Shown piece by piece: positions 6,570 to 9,448 of a stretch of 9,448 bases of DNA. The notes below the pieces were generated by a model. The model saw nothing but the letters and a program-made list of their open reading frames with translations. It ran no database searches and was not told where the DNA came from. The translations under genes and the position numbers were made by a program. This DNA is from Desulfobacterales bacterium. GTDB taxonomy: Bacteria; Desulfobacterota; Desulfobacteria; Desulfobacterales; JAFDCJ01. Position 1 is the stretch's first letter. Every line of letters starts with the position of its first letter. Location of the stretch: contig JAOZSC010000070.1 in NCBI GenBank assembly GCA_029939875.1, positions 1 to 9,448 of the forward strand, in the 5' to 3' direction.

Positions 6570-7823
6570 ATGCGAAAACATAATGGGAAACAGTTATACG
6601 GGATTCAGAAAATTCTGACAACACTGAAAATGGGTATGAATAAGGAGCTCAAAAAATTATCGATCAAGCAAAAGCTGGCCATGAATTATGTTTCCAAGGA
6701 AAGCAAGCTGACCAGGATCGGAGATAAAATATACACCAACACGTTTACACCCTATTTTCCGTCTTTAGCCTATGACCGTTTTCTCAAGGGTGTAATTTCC
6801 ATAACTTCGGGCAAGCCTTTGCCGGTTATAACAAATTTTGCAATTACGCCCCGCTGCCCCTGCAACTGCTGGCATTGCTCATATTCGGATCGTTCAAAAA
6901 AAGATATGCTATCCCTTCAACAGCTAAAAAAATCAATTTCTGATGTCCAGGACTTAGGCGCAAGTGTGATTGGCCTTACCGGAGGAGAGCCTTTATTGCG
7001 GGATGATCTTGAAGAAATAATCGCATCCGTTGATAAAAGATCGATGCCGGTTTTGTTTACAACCGGCTATAAACTGACCAGAGCGCGGGTAAAAAGCCTT
7101 AAAAAAGCAGGGCTTGAAATTCCGGTTATCAGCCTCGATCATTATCAAGCTGAAATTCATGATAAAGGCCGCCGAAAAGAGGGCATCTTTGACGATGCCC
7201 TAAATGCCATAAAACTGTTTCAGGATGAAGGCTTTTATGTGACTGTTTCATTTGTGCCCAACAAAGCCCTTGTCAGTGACCGCCAGGAAATATTTAAGGT
7301 AATTGATTTTTTCAAGGATATTGGCATCAACGATATGAGGCTGACCTCTCCGATCCTGAGCGGGGAGCTTACCACTAAACCGGATGAAAGGCTGTCTGCT
7401 GAAAATGTAAAAACCATTTTTGAAATTCAAAAAAAATGTACCAAAACCAAAGGCTATCCCGGTGTATTTGCCTATGATTTTTTTGAAAGTGAAAAATATT
7501 ACGGCTGCGGCGCTGGTTTTAACTACATGTTTATAGATTCCCAGGGCAATGTCTGTCCCTGCGATTTTACCATGCTGTCATTTGGCAATATTTTTGAAAG
7601 ACCGATTCAGGAAATCTGGCAGGAAACTTGTAAACATTTTTGCACCCCGGGTTTGTCATGTTATGCCAATACCGCCAATGAGGTGATTTTTTCAAAAAAG
7701 AAAGCCGAATGGCCCCTGAAAAAACAGACAACCCTTGAAATTTTAGATGAATGCCCTTCTTATAACGAGCAAAGACTGCCTGAGTTTTATAAAAGAATGG
7801 GGTTTCCGGTTCCCAAAAACTAA
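6570..7823 (+). CDS. Radical SAM protein with SPASM-like C-terminal domain, substrate unknown
   Basis: A 417-residue enzyme of the radical SAM superfamily. The cluster motif CPCNCWHC has C96, C100 and C103 and binds the [4Fe-4S] cluster that cleaves S-adenosylmethionine. GGEP at 138-141 is the SAM amino-group motif. The C-terminal part carries C313 (YYGCGAG), C329 and C331 (GNVCPCDF), then FGNIFERPIQEIW, C354, C358, C364 and C395. This is the SPASM/twitch pattern that holds auxiliary Fe-S clusters in peptide- and cofactor-modifying enzymes. A Lys-rich region of about 90 residues precedes the core and ends near FTPYFPSLAYDRFLKG. The ATG at 6570 is preferred because CAGGA lies 7 bases upstream; an in-frame TTG at 6501 (440 aa) would put the leader stem-loop inside the coding region. 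By eye the gene is richer in A+T and lysine than its neighbours, which could mean transfer. No precursor peptide or partner gene is adjacent, so the substrate cannot be named. Confidence 0.88.
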   Translation: MRKHNGKQLYGIQKILTTLKMGMNKELKKLSIKQKLAMNYVSKESKLTRIGDKIYTNTFTPYFPSLAYDRFLKGVISITSGKPLPVITNFAITPRCPCNCWHCSYSDRSKKDMLSLQQLKKSISDVQDLGASVIGLTGGEPLLRDDLEEIIASVDKRSMPVLFTTGYKLTRARVKSLKKAGLEIPVISLDHYQAEIHDKGRRKEGIFDDALNAIKLFQDEGFYVTVSFVPNKALVSDRQEIFKVIDFFKDIGINDMRLTSPILSGELTTKPDERLSAENVKTIFEIQKKCTKTKGYPGVFAYDFFESEKYYGCGAGFNYMFIDSQGNVCPCDFTMLSFGNIFERPIQEIWQETCKHFCTPGLSCYANTANEVIFSKKKAEWPLKKQTTLEILDECPSYNEQRLPEFYKRMGFPVPKN

Positions 7824-7925
7824 TTCTGATGATCTCGAAAAAAGGTAAGTTCTCAATAAGTTCGGGGAAAGGGCGCACTTATCCTGAGGAGAAAAGCGAG
7901 CTCGTTGATATTCACCCTGACAAAA

Positions 7926-9448
7926 TCAGGCCCGTTGAAGCGTAACGGTTTTGTTGCCGATGCGGTAGTGGGCGTTTTTGCCAAGCAGCCGCCCGGCAAG
8001 CCTTTCAGGTACATCCACTAGTGTGTGTTGCTGCTGGATGCTGATTTTGCCCAGCGAACGACCGGGGATGTCGCCATAGTGAGCTAACGTGCCCACGACA
8101 TGATTGATGCGAACGCCGTCTGCCCGGCCGGTGCTCAGCAAAAGGCGTACCATTCCTTTTTCACGGGAAGCACTTTGCCGGCCGGGGCCTTTTCGGCGAT
8201 CGGGGCGCCTGGAGGGTTGTCCGCTGACAGGGGCGCTGAATTCCACCACCGCTAGGGGGGCAATCGGGCGCTGCCTTTCCTCTGCGCGTGCCAGTTTCAA
8301 AGCCACGGCGGCAACCTCTGCCAGGTCGTGACCGTCTTCAAGCAGCTGAGCCACGATTTCTCGTTCGCGGCGGCAGCGCCCGCGCTGCAGCCAGACCATC
8401 ACTTTCTCCAATAACTGTGTTTCGCGGTGTCGGTTGATATCTTCAGTGCTTGGCAGCGTCATGCAAGTAATTTTTTGTTTGGTCAAACTTTCAATCCGGC
8501 GTAACTCCCAGCGTTCCTTCGGTGTCAAAAGGGTGATGGCAATGCCGGTTTTCCCGGCCCGCCCGGTGCGACCGATGCGGTGCACATAGATTTCCGGATC
8601 CTGCGGAAGATCATAGTTGAAGACATGCGAAATATCGTCGATGTCAAGCCCGCGGGCGGCCACATCGGTCGCCACCAGCACTTTGAGCTTGTGGTCACGG
8701 AAGCGGTTGAGCACCTGCACCCGGGCATCCTGGCTCATGTCCCCGTTCAGGGCCTCGGCCGGAAATCCCCGCAGCGCCAGCTCATTGGCCAGCTCGGTCG
8801 TGCCAAGGCGCGTGCGGGCAAAGATAAGCGCACTGGCGATGGGCTCGATTTCAAACAGGCGCGTGAGGGCTGCCAGTTTGTCGGCTTCATTAACCAGACA
8901 ATAGCGCTGCTCCACGGTCTCTACGGTGAGTTGTTTGCCTCTAATCTTAAAAGATTGGGGCGCGTGCATATATTGTTTGGCCAACCGGAGAATTCGCTGG
9001 GGCAAGGTGGCCGAAAAAAGGGCAGTCTGACGGCCCGACGCGGTTTGATCCAAAATGGCCTCGATGTCCACGATAAAGCCCATGCTGAGCATTTCATCGG
9101 CCTCATCGAGCACGACGGTGGCCACCCGGTCGAGTTTGAGCACGTTTTTACGGATCAAATCGAGCAGGCGGCCAGGGGTTCCAACCACGATATCCACCCC
9201 TTTTTTGAGACGGCTGATCTGGCGGACATAGGGCTGGCCACCGTAAACGGCCAGAACACGCACGCCGGTCTGCCGGCCGTAAGTGACCATGGCATCCGCC
9301 ACCTGGATGGCCAGCTCCCGGGTGGGGGCGATGACCAGGCTTTGCACATGGTGCTGACCGGTTTGGAGGTTATGCAGGATGGGCAGGGAAAACGCCGCGG
9401 TTTTACCGGATCCTGTCTGGGATTGGCCCATCACATCCTGCCCGGCAA
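7926..9448 (-). CDS. deaD: DEAD-box ATP-dependent RNA helicase with DbpA-type RNA-binding domain, N-terminus outside window
   Basis: An ATP-dependent RNA helicase likely to act in ribosome assembly, RNA decay or cold adaptation. The frame runs off the right edge, reading AGQDVMGQSQTGSGKT from 9446, so only the Q motif and about 40-50 first residues should be missing. Counting from a GTG at 9434, which is unlikely to be the true start, the motifs are: I (QTGSGKT, 6-12), Ia (APTRELA, 36-42), GTPGR (85-89), II (DEAD, 110-113), III (SAT, 141-143), IV (ALIFART, 202-208), V (ATDVAARGLDI, 255-265) and VI (HRIGRTGRAG, 285-294). A basic linker (RRPDRRKGPGR, 409-419) leads to a C-terminal domain from about 426 to 500 (GMVRLLLSTGRADGV, then VDVPERLA) that fits the DbpA RNA-binding fold. 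This layout is of the DeaD/CsdA type; DbpA itself is the alternative. It converges on the radical SAM gene with 102 bases between them and no clear terminator. Confidence 0.93.
   Translation of the reverse strand, partial: AGQDVMGQSQTGSGKTAAFSLPILHNLQTGQHHVQSLVIAPTRELAIQVADAMVTYGRQTGVRVLAVYGGQPYVRQISRLKKGVDIVVGTPGRLLDLIRKNVLKLDRVATVVLDEADEMLSMGFIVDIEAILDQTASGRQTALFSATLPQRILRLAKQYMHAPQSFKIRGKQLTVETVEQRYCLVNEADKLAALTRLFEIEPIASALIFARTRLGTTELANELALRGFPAEALNGDMSQDARVQVLNRFRDHKLKVLVATDVAARGLDIDDISHVFNYDLPQDPEIYVHRIGRTGRAGKTGIAITLLTPKERWELRRIESLTKQKITCMTLPSTEDINRHRETQLLEKVMVWLQRGRCRREREIVAQLLEDGHDLAEVAAVALKLARAEERQRPIAPLAVVEFSAPVSGQPSRRPDRRKGPGRQSASREKGMVRLLLSTGRADGVRINHVVGTLAHYGDIPGRSLGKISIQQQHTLVDVPERLAGRLLGKNAHYRIGNKTVTLQRA

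Noticed and set aside
7856..7882. ATAAGT...ACTTAT repeat between the convergent radical SAM and helicase genes as a terminator
   Set aside because: It has 6-bp AT-rich arms with a 15-base spacer and no adjacent T-run, so it is too weak to call.

Overview
The window looks like a chromosomal segment of an anaerobic Gram-negative bacterium, most likely from the Desulfobacterota (Deltaproteobacteria). This is inferred from the gene mix: an outer-membrane-type lipoprotein pathway gene (lnt), two radical SAM enzymes with oxygen-sensitive Fe-S clusters, and a KamA-family aminomutase. No rRNA, tRNA, CRISPR array, insertion sequence or origin was seen. Gene density is high, with orientation changing between short transcription units.

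Left part (1-1922): a divergent sugar-catabolism cluster. A cupin-type D-lyxose/D-mannose isomerase runs rightward from a good sigma70-like promoter. An AEC-family permease and the first 26 codons of an FGGY (xylulokinase-like) carbohydrate kinase run leftward. Isomerase plus kinase would take D-lyxose to D-xylulose and then D-xylulose 5-phosphate. The shared intergenic region carries several small inverted repeats that could be operators.

Middle part (1959-6382): three leftward genes. They are a small lipoprotein of unknown family, a long KamA-family radical SAM/PLP aminomutase, and apolipoprotein N-acyltransferase (Lnt). In the aminomutase, the two substrate aspartates of lysine 2,3-aminomutase are replaced by Lys and Asn, the exact pair reported for glutamate 2,3-aminomutase. 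It also has a roughly 200-residue N-terminal extension. Between the aminomutase and lnt, on the plus strand, lies a frameshifted remnant of a response-regulator receiver domain. A 333-base gap (2421-2753) has no confident gene.

Right part (6383-9448): a rightward radical SAM protein with a Cys-rich SPASM-like C-terminus, preceded by a perfect 11-bp stem-loop in its leader. It converges on a leftward DEAD-box RNA helicase with a C-terminal DbpA-type RNA-binding domain, whose first residues are cut off by the window edge.

The most interesting items are the predicted glutamate-type aminomutase with its long extension, the orphan SPASM-type radical SAM protein with its hairpin leader, and the AEC permease inside a lyxose cluster. 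No clearly new multi-gene defence or mobile system was found.
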